Assembly (NCBI RefSeq): GCF_902463975.1
Contig: NZ_CABQHJ010000041.1
Location: 1 to 16,671 of the forward strand
Origin: Phascolarctobacterium_A sp902463975
Lineage (GTDB): Bacteria > Bacillota > Negativicutes > Acidaminococcales > Acidaminococcaceae
Length of the DNA: 16,671 nucleotides
Reading direction: 5' to 3'
A program made the position numbers and the translations under genes. The first letter of the stretch is position 1. Each line of letters begins with the position of its first letter. Below, in pieces: positions 1 through 5,823 of this stretch. The notes under the pieces are model-generated. The model was not told the origin of the DNA, ran no database searches, and saw only the letters and a program-made list of their open reading frames with translations.

Positions 1-361
1 TCTATTTGGTTTAAGTTTTTTATCTTTGCCTCCTTGACTTTTTATAGTTAGTCTTTATTTTTATTTCTCTTTGCAAATTATTAAGGTTCCAATATGGTTT
101 CGAAATGGATACTGTTAGTATAACATAACGCAAGCAGAATTGCTAGTATTATCTGAAAATTTAATATACTTCTAGGAGGAACTTTTCGGAGCTTTAAGAT
201 TTGCCTTGCGTAGAATTATTATGGTCCCTTTATTTTTCTAGAAATATAAATTTAAAGATAGCATATCATCGTTTTAATTTACTTTTATATACATCACTGT
301 TATAATCTTCTTAAGAAAGGCACCCAATCAAAGCTTTGCCTAAAGAAAAAAGGGGAAAGTC
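1..361. other. AT-rich leader region without a gene
   Basis: No reading frame with a credible start is visible here on either strand. An AGGAGG-like stretch at about 174-180 is not followed by a start codon at usable distance, so it is either chance or a remnant of a decayed gene. The right end carries the promoter and ribosome binding site of the gene that starts at 362. Confidence 0.6.
278..306 (+). promoter_or_regulatory. Sigma-70 type promoter for the membrane protein gene at 362
   Basis: TTTACT (278-283), a 17-base spacer and TATAAT (301-306), with a TG one base before the -10 box (extended -10). Transcription would begin near 313. A purine-rich ribosome binding site, AGGGGAAAG, lies at 351-359, just before the ATG at 362. 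Confidence 0.6.
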
Positions 362-1006
362 ATGAAGTTTTTTCTAATACTTGTCATTGTTGTTTATATT
401 CTAGCTGTTTTAAGCCATACTAAATCTCCGTTTGCTGATATAGCATATGTCATAACATTTTATGCGATTATGCGTTATACAGGAAAAATCTGTAAAGTGA
501 TTTTTTTTGATGAGAGAATACAGTGGCCGGATGCGTTGAGTAATATAAAAAAGCTTTATTTTGCTTTAGCCAAAGCAATTGCTATACTTCTTAATGGTGG
601 CACAGCCTATCTGTTATTGCTTTTAATTTATAAGTTGTTTTCGGGTATTAAATATGATATTTTGGACTTTTGGTGCTCAGTATTACTTTTAGCAGCATAT
701 CTTTTGTTTGCATGCTGTTCTACATTTTTTGAATGTTGGTGTTTGCATGATAGATGGGCAGAGCAAAATGATTCTCTGCGTATTGCGACATTAATGGATG
801 AAAGAATTAAGGGGAGCAGGAAACCATCTAGTTATGATTGGCTGTTTTTTGATGTAGTTTTACTATCTGTTCTTTTTGCTTTCATTAATAAGTCATCTAA
901 CATTCGTTCATTAGAAGAATGGCTCTTATGTGCTGGAATATGGTTAATCATGTTATCTGAAATCATTTTTCATCTATGGTTGTGGTGCAAGTATAAGGAT
1001 GTATAG
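362..1006 (+). CDS. Hypothetical multi-pass membrane protein, 214 aa
   Basis: I do not recognise a family. The protein is strongly hydrophobic, with five or six likely membrane segments at about residues 1-19, 23-40, 68-93, 102-125, 158-177 and 186-207. A charged stretch at about 130-157 (LHDRWAEQNDSLRIATLMDER) probably faces the cytoplasm. It is rich in Trp and Cys in the later segments (for example FFECWCLHDRW near 122-132). The ATG at 362 is chosen because AGGGGAAAG sits directly upstream and the hydrophobic first helix begins at once. The gene stands alone, with its own promoter and a terminator shared with the convergent regulator gene. Codons are markedly AT-rich (TTT, TTA, ATA) compared with the genes after 2140, consistent with acquired DNA. 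Coding status is well supported; function is unknown. Confidence 0.75.
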   Translation: MKFFLILVIVVYILAVLSHTKSPFADIAYVITFYAIMRYTGKICKVIFFDERIQWPDALSNIKKLYFALAKAIAILLNGGTAYLLLLLIYKLFSGIKYDILDFWCSVLLLAAYLLFACCSTFFECWCLHDRWAEQNDSLRIATLMDERIKGSRKPSSYDWLFFDVVLLSVLFAFINKSSNIRSLEEWLLCAGIWLIMLSEIIFHLWLWCKYKDV

Positions 1007-1015
1007 GGAATAATA

Positions 1016-1061
1016 AAACTCCTGTCATAGGCTGGCGTAAGACAGCTTGTGACAGGAGTTT
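1016..1061. terminator. Bidirectional intrinsic terminator
   Basis: A perfect 12-bp inverted repeat, AAACTCCTGTCA (1016-1027) and TGACAGGAGTTT (1050-1061), lies between two convergent genes. T-rich sequence follows on the plus strand (TTTGTGTTTGTT), and the minus-strand read ends in TTTTATTATT. It can therefore stop both the gene ending at 1006 and the leftward unit ending at 1088. Confidence 0.85.
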
Positions 1062-1087
1062 GTGTTTGTTGGATTCTTAAAATAAAC

Positions 1088-1300
1088 TTATTTCTCTTCT
1101 TCCTCAAATTGAAAAATGTATTCCACCGGCTTGCCAAACACCTTGGCGATATCCATTGCTAGCTTAAGCGAGGGATTGTATTTTCCGTTTTCCAGGTTGC
1201 CGATGGTTTCTCTTCTGACACCGACAAGCTCTGCAAGGTCGCTTTGCTGCATTTTTCTTTCCTTGCGCAGTTCGTGGATTCTAGTTTTTAATACAGGCAT
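1088..1300 (-). CDS. Small XRE/Cro-CI family helix-turn-helix regulator, 70 aa
   Basis: This is a single-domain DNA-binding protein of the HTH_3 (Cro/CI, XRE) type. The fold is covered by residues about 5-62; the helix-turn-helix is at about 18-38 (QSDLAELVGVRRETIGNLE), followed by the family-typical ENGKYNPSLKLA turn and the hydrophobic helix DIAKVFGKPVEYIF. The tail is acidic (EEEEK). No ligand-binding or peptidase domain is present. It is the second gene of a leftward unit, 15 bases after a small four-helix membrane protein. A GAGGATGG ribosome binding site lies upstream of the ATG at 1298-1300. Such small regulators are often encoded beside a membrane protein and repress their own promoter. 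The symmetric boxes at 1716-1793 are the obvious candidate target (inference). Family assignment is secure; the regulated genes are not known. Confidence 0.9.
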   Translation of the reverse strand: MPVLKTRIHELRKERKMQQSDLAELVGVRRETIGNLENGKYNPSLKLAMDIAKVFGKPVEYIFQFEEEEK

Positions 1301-1315
1301 TTTGCACCATCCTCA

Positions 1316-1699
1316 CTATTTGCGTTCAAAGTACAGGAAATAATATCCAAAAAATGAAAAGCTGATGCCAAGTATAAGTCTGAACATGGTGTCTACATCA
1401 AGAGTAACATGGCACAAAAGTACGATACATTCCAAGATGCTGATTAAACAAATTATCATAAGGAAAGCGCGGTAACCAGCTCGGTGAAGGTTATCCAGAG
1501 CACGTTCGTCATCTATTTCAGATTTAAGAAGAAGTGCAAGCAAAAATCCGACTGATGCTATTAAATTTAATAACGAGCTGCCAACACTTAAATATATGTT
1601 GCTAGATTTGCCTACTAATGCCAGAAGAATAAAACTGATTCCAGAAAAAATGGCAGTATAACCATATTTCTGCTTGAGTGTTAATCTGAAATTCTTCAT
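1316..1699 (-). CDS. Small four-helix membrane protein paired with an XRE regulator, 127 aa
   Basis: The protein has four likely membrane segments at about residues 14-30, 37-58, 77-98 and 104-123. Between helices 2 and 3 lies a charged loop, DDERALDNLHRAGYRAF (63-79). That pattern (DER..., then Ala/Gly and an aromatic leading into a helix) recalls the DUF2178/DUF3796-like membrane proteins often found beside small XRE regulators, but I cannot confirm the family. A longer reading frame with a TTG start at 1714 exists, yet GGAGG lies inside that extension, eight bases before the ATG at 1697-1699, so the ATG is the start used here. It is the first gene of the leftward unit and is transcribed from the promoter at 1742-1770. 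It is AT-rich like its neighbours. It may be a sensor or partner of the regulator (inference). Confidence 0.8.
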   Translation of the reverse strand: MKNFRLTLKQKYGYTAIFSGISFILLALVGKSSNIYLSVGSSLLNLIASVGFLLALLLKSEIDDERALDNLHRAGYRAFLMIICLISILECIVLLCHVTLDVDTMFRLILGISFSFFGYYFLYFERK

Positions 1700-1715
1700 T
1701 TCCAATGCCTCCAAT

Positions 1716-1793
1716 GTGATATATTTCTAACTTATGCTGAAATGATATCACATAATTTGTTCGTAGTCAAGAAAAATGTGAGAAATATATCAC
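1716..1793. repeat. Perfect 13-bp inverted repeat plus a third related box around a promoter, probable operator
   Basis: GTGATATATTTCT at 1716-1728 is the exact reverse complement of AGAAATATATCAC at 1781-1793. A related copy, GAAATGATATCAC (9 of 13 matching), lies at 1739-1751 over the -10 box of the leftward promoter. One box is upstream of the -35, one is on the -10, and one is in the early leader. The distance from the middle box to the upstream box is 42 bp, about four helical turns. The layout is what is expected for autoregulation by the XRE protein encoded in the same unit; binding itself is inference. Confidence 0.65.
1742..1770 (-). promoter_or_regulatory. Sigma-70 type promoter of the leftward membrane protein/XRE unit
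   Basis: On the minus strand: TTGACT (1765-1770), a 17-base spacer, TATCAT (1742-1747), with TGA immediately before the -10. The expected start is near 1735, giving a leader of about 36 bases to the ATG at 1699. Confidence 0.75.
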
Positions 1794-1799
1794 GTGCGG

Positions 1800-2099
1800 A
1801 TGCTCGCTGGATTTACATGAGCAGAGATAGTTAATAAATTTAATACGCTTAGCGAAGATGTTAGCAATATGCTTTTTGATTTTACTGCCTTAACCACTGC
1901 AAAAACTTTTCGAAACAAAAAGTTTCTGCACTTGAGTGAAAAAACTCTCAAAAAAATAAAGTTTTTGCATTTCAAAGCATGAAGTTCATCAAAAAGCATG
2001 AAAAAACTTCTACTGGCTTAAGCCTTTAGAGGGGGAGAATACTCCCCATCCCCTCCACACTTAATTCACAATAGTTTTATATTTTCTTTTAGTAACCTA
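1800..2099. other. Gene-free region with dense inverted repeats
   Basis: About 300 bases between divergent transcription units with no credible gene. They contain the nested inverted repeats at 1869-1999, a perfect palindrome GGCTTAAGCC at 2015-2024, and a G/C-rich pair of alternative hairpins. In the latter, GGGGAG (2032-2037) can pair with CTCCCC (2042-2047), or GAGGGG (2029-2034) with CCCCTC (2050-2055). None is followed by a clear T-run on either strand. Confidence 0.6.
1869..1999. repeat. Nested perfect inverted repeats, 131 bp
   Basis: Outer pair: ATGCTTTTTGAT (1869-1880) and ATCAAAAAGCAT (1988-1999). Inner pair: TGCAAAAACTTT (1898-1909) and AAAGTTTTTGCA (1958-1969). Both are perfect over 12 bp and concentric. 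Small hairpins sit inside (GAAAC...GTTTC near 1912-1926; GAGT...ACTC near 1934-1947). The minus strand also shows an imperfect tandem copy of TGCA(A/G)AAACTTT. No obvious target-site duplication flanks the structure. It could be a small structured RNA, a MITE-like element or an untranslated leader; I cannot decide. Confidence 0.6.
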
Positions 2100-2108
2100 T
2101 GCTATAAT
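2100..2108 (+). promoter_or_regulatory. Extended -10 promoter for the secreted repeat protein
   Basis: TGCTATAAT at 2100-2108 is a consensus extended -10 element with no convincing -35. The expected start is near 2115. The longer string TATGCTATAATAT recurs almost unchanged upstream of the enoyl-CoA hydratase gene at 6901-6912. Confidence 0.7.
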
Positions 2109-2139
2109 ATGCTTAGAAAGTGTAAACGAGGTGATTATC

Positions 2140-2889
2140 ATGCGTAAATTTACAGCCTTACTATTAGCTGCCTTAGTGCTTGTAGGTGCCAATACAGCTC
2201 TTGCTGATAAAACCATAACCTTAGATAAGGATACCAAGCTGGTGCCGCAGGGCTGGACGGTAGCGGACGATATCAAGTTCAAGAAGAATACTGTTGTAAA
2301 GCTCAACGATGACGGTCAGGTAATCGAGGGCGTGCTGGCGAGCGCCACCTATCTACGTCCAGCAGGTTGGAAGAGCCTGGCGAGCAACTATTATTATGTA
2401 GAGCGGAGTGCGCCGTTCTTCCCGCCGCGCTTCTTCTACCATCCGTACCGCCCGGGGCTGGTGATTCCTGCCGACGGTCATGTGCGCTACATGGGCAACA
2501 AGTCCGTGACCTTTGCTAAGGACGGCACTGTGCTCAGCGGTGTGATTGACAATGATGTTATCCTGCAGCTGAGCGATAACGGCTACGGCTTTGCGCGCTT
2601 TAAAAATGACAATCTGCTGACTTTTGATGCAGATGGCAGGGTTATAAGCGGTACTCTGGCGGAGGCAACGAAGCTGCGTCCGCTTGGCTGGCAGCACAAC
2701 CTGCAGGATGAAAGTGCCGGTTTTGTAGAGTTCAAGAGCGGCACAGGCATCACTTTTGATGCGACCGGCCTTGTAACCAACGGCTCGCTGAGCAAGAAAA
2801 CTTTGTGGTATAATGCTGACGGCAGCACGAAGGAGCTGGAGGCTAAGGCACCGGTTGCCTTTACTGCGGACGGAGCAGAGCAGGGTTAA
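2140..2889 (+). CDS. Secreted protein made of degenerate ~40-residue repeats, 249 aa
   Basis: Function unknown. A classical signal peptide (MRKFTALLLAALVLVGANTA, then LA|D) predicts cleavage after residue 22 and export. The mature part is built of about four related units. Each begins TxLxPxGW (T32-W39, T70-W77, T177-W184; degenerate in the third unit near 140-148) and ends in a segment like VxFxxDGxVxxGxL (about 53-66, 123-136, 160-173, 204-217). A fifth start, TLWYNADG, lies at 221-228. Unit 2 carries an insert rich in Tyr, Phe, Pro and Arg at about 84-110. The DG-V-x-x-G-x-L core suggests short beta-hairpins, as in MORN-like or other solenoid repeats (inference). The ATG at 2140 is preferred over the GTG at 2131 because GAGGTG lies six bases before it. 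The gene is monocistronic, with a terminator at 2910. A cell-surface or periplasmic binding role is possible. Confidence 0.8.
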   Translation: MRKFTALLLAALVLVGANTALADKTITLDKDTKLVPQGWTVADDIKFKKNTVVKLNDDGQVIEGVLASATYLRPAGWKSLASNYYYVERSAPFFPPRFFYHPYRPGLVIPADGHVRYMGNKSVTFAKDGTVLSGVIDNDVILQLSDNGYGFARFKNDNLLTFDADGRVISGTLAEATKLRPLGWQHNLQDESAGFVEFKSGTGITFDATGLVTNGSLSKKTLWYNADGSTKELEAKAPVAFTADGAEQG

Positions 2890-2909
2890 GCTGATAATTT
2901 CAAAACGTT

Positions 2910-2963
2910 AATACCGTACAGGCTTCTGGGACGTTAGTCAGGAGGTCTGCACGGTATTTTTTT
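2910..2963 (+). terminator. Intrinsic terminator after the secreted repeat protein
   Basis: AATACCGTACAG (2910-2921) pairs with CTGCACGGTATT (2947-2958) with one A/C mismatch. A run of seven T follows at 2957-2963. Confidence 0.85.
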
Positions 2964-3028
2964 ATAGGTGGGTATGCCTAAGAATAAAATAGATTTTTTG
3001 ACATCAGCGTTTGTAACAGGCGCGAAGT

Positions 3029-3099
3029 GTAGCCGTAAAAGCAATACTGTACAATTATGGAGTAATGAGGTATACTATATGTAGTGCGAAAGCAATATT
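3029..3099. repeat. Imperfect direct repeat around the dehydrogenase promoter
   Basis: Two similar 20-base units start with GTAG and end with AAAGCAATA(C/T)T, at 3029-3048 and 3081-3099, 51-52 bp (about five helical turns) apart. One abuts the putative -35 and one follows the -10, so they may be regulator sites. The evidence is only the repetition. Confidence 0.35.
3048..3076 (+). promoter_or_regulatory. Possible promoter of the Ldh_2-family dehydrogenase
   Basis: TGTACA (3048-3053), a 17-base spacer and TATACT (3071-3076). A perfect TTGACA at 2998-3003 has no -10 at the right distance, so this pair is the better candidate, with a leader of about 55 bases. Confidence 0.45.
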
Positions 3100-3138
3100 A
3101 TTATGAATTGAAAAAATTTTCTTCAAGGAGGAAACAGC

Positions 3139-4254
3139 ATGGAAGAAACAAGACCCTTTGTAAGCTGGGACTTAGTCCACGATTTTATGGTAGACGTATT
3201 TGTTAAATACGGCGTTCCCGAAGAGGATGCACGCATTTGTACAGACGTTCTGCTGGAAAGCGACAGACGCGGTATTGAAAGCCACGGCTGCAACCGCTTC
3301 AAGCCTATTTACCTGGATCGTATTAAAAATGGCACCCTGCTGCCGAAAACCGAAATTGAAATTGTCAAGGATACTCCTTGTACTGTAGTTATGGATGCTC
3401 ACAACGGCATGGGCATGGTTGCTTCTCATAAGATGATGGAAATGCTGATTGAAAAGGCTTCCAAGTATGGTATGGCCGGCGGTACCATCTTTAATTCTAC
3501 TCACTACGGCATTGCAGGCTACTGGACCACTATGGCTGAAAAGGCAGGCATGATCGGTATTTCCGGTACTAACGCAAGACCTTCCGTTGCTCCTACCTTT
3601 GGCGTTGAGCCGATGATGGGCACTAACCCGCTGACCTTTACTATGCCTACCGATGAGGAGTTCCCGTTCAACTTTGACTGCGCAACCAGCATTATCCAAA
3701 ACGGTAAGATTGAGTTCTATGCTAGACAGGGCAAGGATACTCCGGCTGGTCTGGTAGTTGCTAAGGACGGCGGCACTATGACCGAATCCGCTAACATCCT
3801 GAAGGAAATGCGTGCAGGCAACGTTGCGCTGCTGCCGTTGGGCGGTCTGGGCGAAGAAACCGGCGGCTACAAGGGCTACGGCTTCACTACTATCGTAGAG
3901 ATTCTGTCTTCCGCATTAGCAGGCGGTCCTTTCATGAAGGCACTGTCCGGTAAGGATGAAAACGGCAACAACGCTATGTATCATCTGGGTCACTTCTTCT
4001 TCGTTATCAATCCGGCGTTCTTCATGGGCGTTGACACCTTCAAGAAAACTGCCGGCGATATCTGCCGCGGTCTGCGCAATTCCACCAAGGCTCCCGGTCA
4101 GGAACGCATCTATACTGCCGGCGAGAAGGAATACATGGCTTGGCTGGATAGAAAAGACAAGGGTGTACCGGTTGGCGAATCCATTCAGAAGGAATTCATT
4201 CAGCTCAGAGATGAGCTGGGACTGACTCAGTACCAATTCCCATTTGAAAAATAA
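3139..4254 (+). CDS. Malate/L-lactate dehydrogenase family (Ldh_2) oxidoreductase, 371 aa
   Basis: This is an NAD(P)H-dependent 2-hydroxyacid/2-oxoacid oxidoreductase of the Ldh_2 family, the fold shared by YlbC-, AllD-, YiaK- and ComC-type enzymes, unrelated to classical LDH. Family motifs are clear: GIESHG with the conserved His (45-50), NSTHYGIAGYW (119-129), GTNP (161-164), FDCATS (179-184) and GGYKGYGF (242-249). Its length is slightly above the usual ~350. The exact substrate (malate, lactate, sulfolactate, ureidoglycolate or a sugar acid) cannot be read from the sequence. Cytoplasmic, probably a homodimer by family knowledge. A strong ribosome binding site, AAGGAGG, lies at 3125-3131. 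Codons favour GCT, GTT and GAA, suggesting high expression. It stands alone, convergent with an NhaC-family transporter, whose family includes the malate/lactate antiporter MleN; a metabolic link is possible but unproven. Confidence 0.9.
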   Translation: MEETRPFVSWDLVHDFMVDVFVKYGVPEEDARICTDVLLESDRRGIESHGCNRFKPIYLDRIKNGTLLPKTEIEIVKDTPCTVVMDAHNGMGMVASHKMMEMLIEKASKYGMAGGTIFNSTHYGIAGYWTTMAEKAGMIGISGTNARPSVAPTFGVEPMMGTNPLTFTMPTDEEFPFNFDCATSIIQNGKIEFYARQGKDTPAGLVVAKDGGTMTESANILKEMRAGNVALLPLGGLGEETGGYKGYGFTTIVEILSSALAGGPFMKALSGKDENGNNAMYHLGHFFFVINPAFFMGVDTFKKTAGDICRGLRNSTKAPGQERIYTAGEKEYMAWLDRKDKGVPVGESIQKEFIQLRDELGLTQYQFPFEK

Positions 4255-4266
4255 TAAGCTATAACA

Positions 4267-4294
4267 AAAGCCTGGGCGTTTGCTCAGGCTTTTT
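4267..4294 (+). terminator. Intrinsic terminator of the Ldh_2 gene
   Basis: An 11-bp stem (one G-T pair) between AAAGCCTGGGC (4267-4277) and GCTCAGGCTTT (4282-4292), loop GTTT, followed by T residues. Confidence 0.9.
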
Positions 4295-4328
4295 ACGTTT
4301 GGGGAGATGTAGTTTTTAAGGCATGAAA

Positions 4329-4381
4329 AAGCCGTACGGCTTTATTTTTACTATTACAGTAAATTTATAGTCGTACGGCTT
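4329..4381. terminator. Second, symmetric hairpin between convergent genes, terminator for nhaC
   Basis: AAGCCGTACG (4329-4338) and CGTACGGCTT (4372-4381) form a perfect 10-bp inverted repeat. Inside it, TTTACT (4347-4352) pairs with AGTAAA (4358-4363). The left copy is also a self-contained palindrome, GCCGTACGGC, flanked by A and T runs. On the minus strand the stem is followed by TTTTTC, so it should terminate the leftward nhaC transcript. Confidence 0.75.
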
Positions 4382-4387
4382 GATTTT

Positions 4388-5671
4388 TTAGTCTTTATTC
4401 TTGATGAAGATGAAAATCAGTCCGCTGATACCCATCAGCAGCGGATAGAAGCAGTAGGGGATGATGGCGAAGGGGTTCAGTCCCGTGAGGCTTGCTGCAG
4501 CCAAAAGCTGTGCGCCGTAGGGAATAAGTCCCTGGCCCATGGAGCTGAACATATCCAGCAGAGAGGCGCTGCGGCGAGGCGTTACGCCGAACTCTTCGCT
4601 GATATCTTTGGCAATAGGACCTGCCATAACAATAGCTACAGTGTTGTTCGCGGTGCAGATATCAACAAGCAGTGCGAGAGCGGCAATACCCAGCTCACCG
4701 CCTTTTGTGCTGCTGATGCGGCTCTTGATGAAGTTCAGTACGAAATCAATACCGCCGTATTCCTTGATCAGGGTAATGATGCAGGCTACAATGATAGAAA
4801 TAACGGTGATGTCATACATAGACATAATGCCGTTGCCAACGTGGGTAAACATTTTGGTAGCGGTAAACATGCCTGTTCCGAGGCCTACCAGCATACTGAG
4901 CACAGTACCGATAATAAGAATCACGAAAACGTTTACACCGCTTACGGCACCGATTAATACGAACAGATAGGGGAGAACCTTAATCAGACTGTAATCAAGA
5001 TTGCCGTTAACCTGGTATTCGTTGGTGTTGCCCAAGAAGTAGAACAGGCCAAGAGTGATGATTGCTGCCGGCAGGACGATTTTAAAGTTTTCACGGAACT
5101 TGTCGCGCATATCGCAGCCCTGTGTTTTGACAGCAGCAATGGTTGTATCGGAAATAATAGAAAGGTTGTCACCGAACATAGCACCGCAGACTACGGCACC
5201 GGCGCAAATAGCCATCGGGAAGCCGGTTTTGTCGCTGATGCCTGCAGCAATCGGAGCAAGTGCGGTAATAGTGCCTACGGAAGTACCCATAGAAATGGAA
5301 ATAAAGCAGCCGATAGCGAAAAGGCCTGCTACCGCCATATTGCCCGGTAGAATGGAAAGTCCAAGGTTAACAGTGCTTTCTACACCGCCGGCAGCGCGGA
5401 CAGCGCCGGAAAAGGCACCTGCGGCAAGGAAGATGAGGCACATGGTGAGAATGTTTTCGTCACCCACACCGGTAGAAGCAAGGCGCAGCTTCTGCACAAA
5501 GCTGAGCTTTTTGTTTTGCAGGAAGGCTATGATTAAAGCAATTAAAAAGCCTACAATCGCAGGCATGCTGTAAAAATCCCCGGTAATCAGGCCTGAGCCT
5601 ATAAAAAACAGCAAAAAGACTGCGATAGGCAGCAGAGCGATGGCACGCCCCTTGGAATGGTTGTTGGTCAT
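4388..5671 (-). CDS. nhaC: NhaC-family Na+/H+ (or malate/lactate-type) antiporter, 427 aa
   Basis: This is an integral inner-membrane secondary transporter with about 11-12 hydrophobic segments across the whole length. The family signature GDNLSIISDTT (167-177), followed by the cytoplasmic TQGCDMRDKFRENF loop, and the second-half counterpart DICTANNTVAIVMAGPIAKD (337-356) place it in the NhaC family (COG1757). Members exchange sodium for protons. The Bacillus relative MleN couples malate/proton uptake to sodium/lactate export, so substrate annotation from family alone is uncertain. An AAAGGAG ribosome binding site lies before the ATG at 5669-5671, and a promoter at 5710-5738. The gene is monocistronic, convergent with the Ldh_2 dehydrogenase. 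At 427 residues it is at the short end of the family but lacks nothing obvious. Confidence in the family is high, in the substrate low. Confidence 0.88.
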   Translation of the reverse strand: MTNNHSKGRAIALLPIAVFLLFFIGSGLITGDFYSMPAIVGFLIALIIAFLQNKKLSFVQKLRLASTGVGDENILTMCLIFLAAGAFSGAVRAAGGVESTVNLGLSILPGNMAVAGLFAIGCFISISMGTSVGTITALAPIAAGISDKTGFPMAICAGAVVCGAMFGDNLSIISDTTIAAVKTQGCDMRDKFRENFKIVLPAAIITLGLFYFLGNTNEYQVNGNLDYSLIKVLPYLFVLIGAVSGVNVFVILIIGTVLSMLVGLGTGMFTATKMFTHVGNGIMSMYDITVISIIVACIITLIKEYGGIDFVLNFIKSRISSTKGGELGIAALALLVDICTANNTVAIVMAGPIAKDISEEFGVTPRRSASLLDMFSSMGQGLIPYGAQLLAAASLTGLNPFAIIPYCFYPLLMGISGLIFIFIKNKD

Positions 5672-5709
5672 AAACAGAATCTCCTTTTATATAATTTTCA
5701 GCTTTTTCT

Positions 5710-5738
5710 ATTATATCAATTAAATTTTTAGTATGCAA
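5710..5738 (-). promoter_or_regulatory. Promoter of nhaC
   Basis: On the minus strand: TTGCAT (5733-5738), 17 bases, TATAAT (5710-5715), with TGA before the -10 (extended -10). Confidence 0.7.
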
Positions 5739-5771
5739 GGAAGATTGATGAAGGATTACTAAAAGAATAAC

Positions 5772-5804
5772 AAAAAAACCTTAGCTGCATTGCTGCAACT
5801 GAGG
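5772..5804 (-). terminator. Intrinsic terminator of the fic gene
   Basis: On the minus strand the arms from CCTCAG to CTAAGG close over a GCAA tetraloop with two imperfect pairs, followed by seven T (plus-strand A run at 5772-5778). It lies 20-50 bases after the fic stop codon. Confidence 0.85.
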
Positions 5805-5823
5805 CGATTTGGCAGGCCTATGC

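Noticed and set aside
1790..1999. 69-codon minus-strand frame with an internally repeated KC(K/R)NF peptide
   Set aside because: The peptide repeat simply reflects the DNA repeats of the nested inverted-repeat region; no ribosome binding site or plausible start.
2998..3003. Perfect TTGACA as -35 of the dehydrogenase promoter
   Set aside because: No -10-like sequence lies 16-18 bases downstream.
3172..3699. 175-codon open frame antisense to the Ldh_2 dehydrogenase
   Set aside because: Shadow of a gene with biased codons and all family motifs on the other strand.
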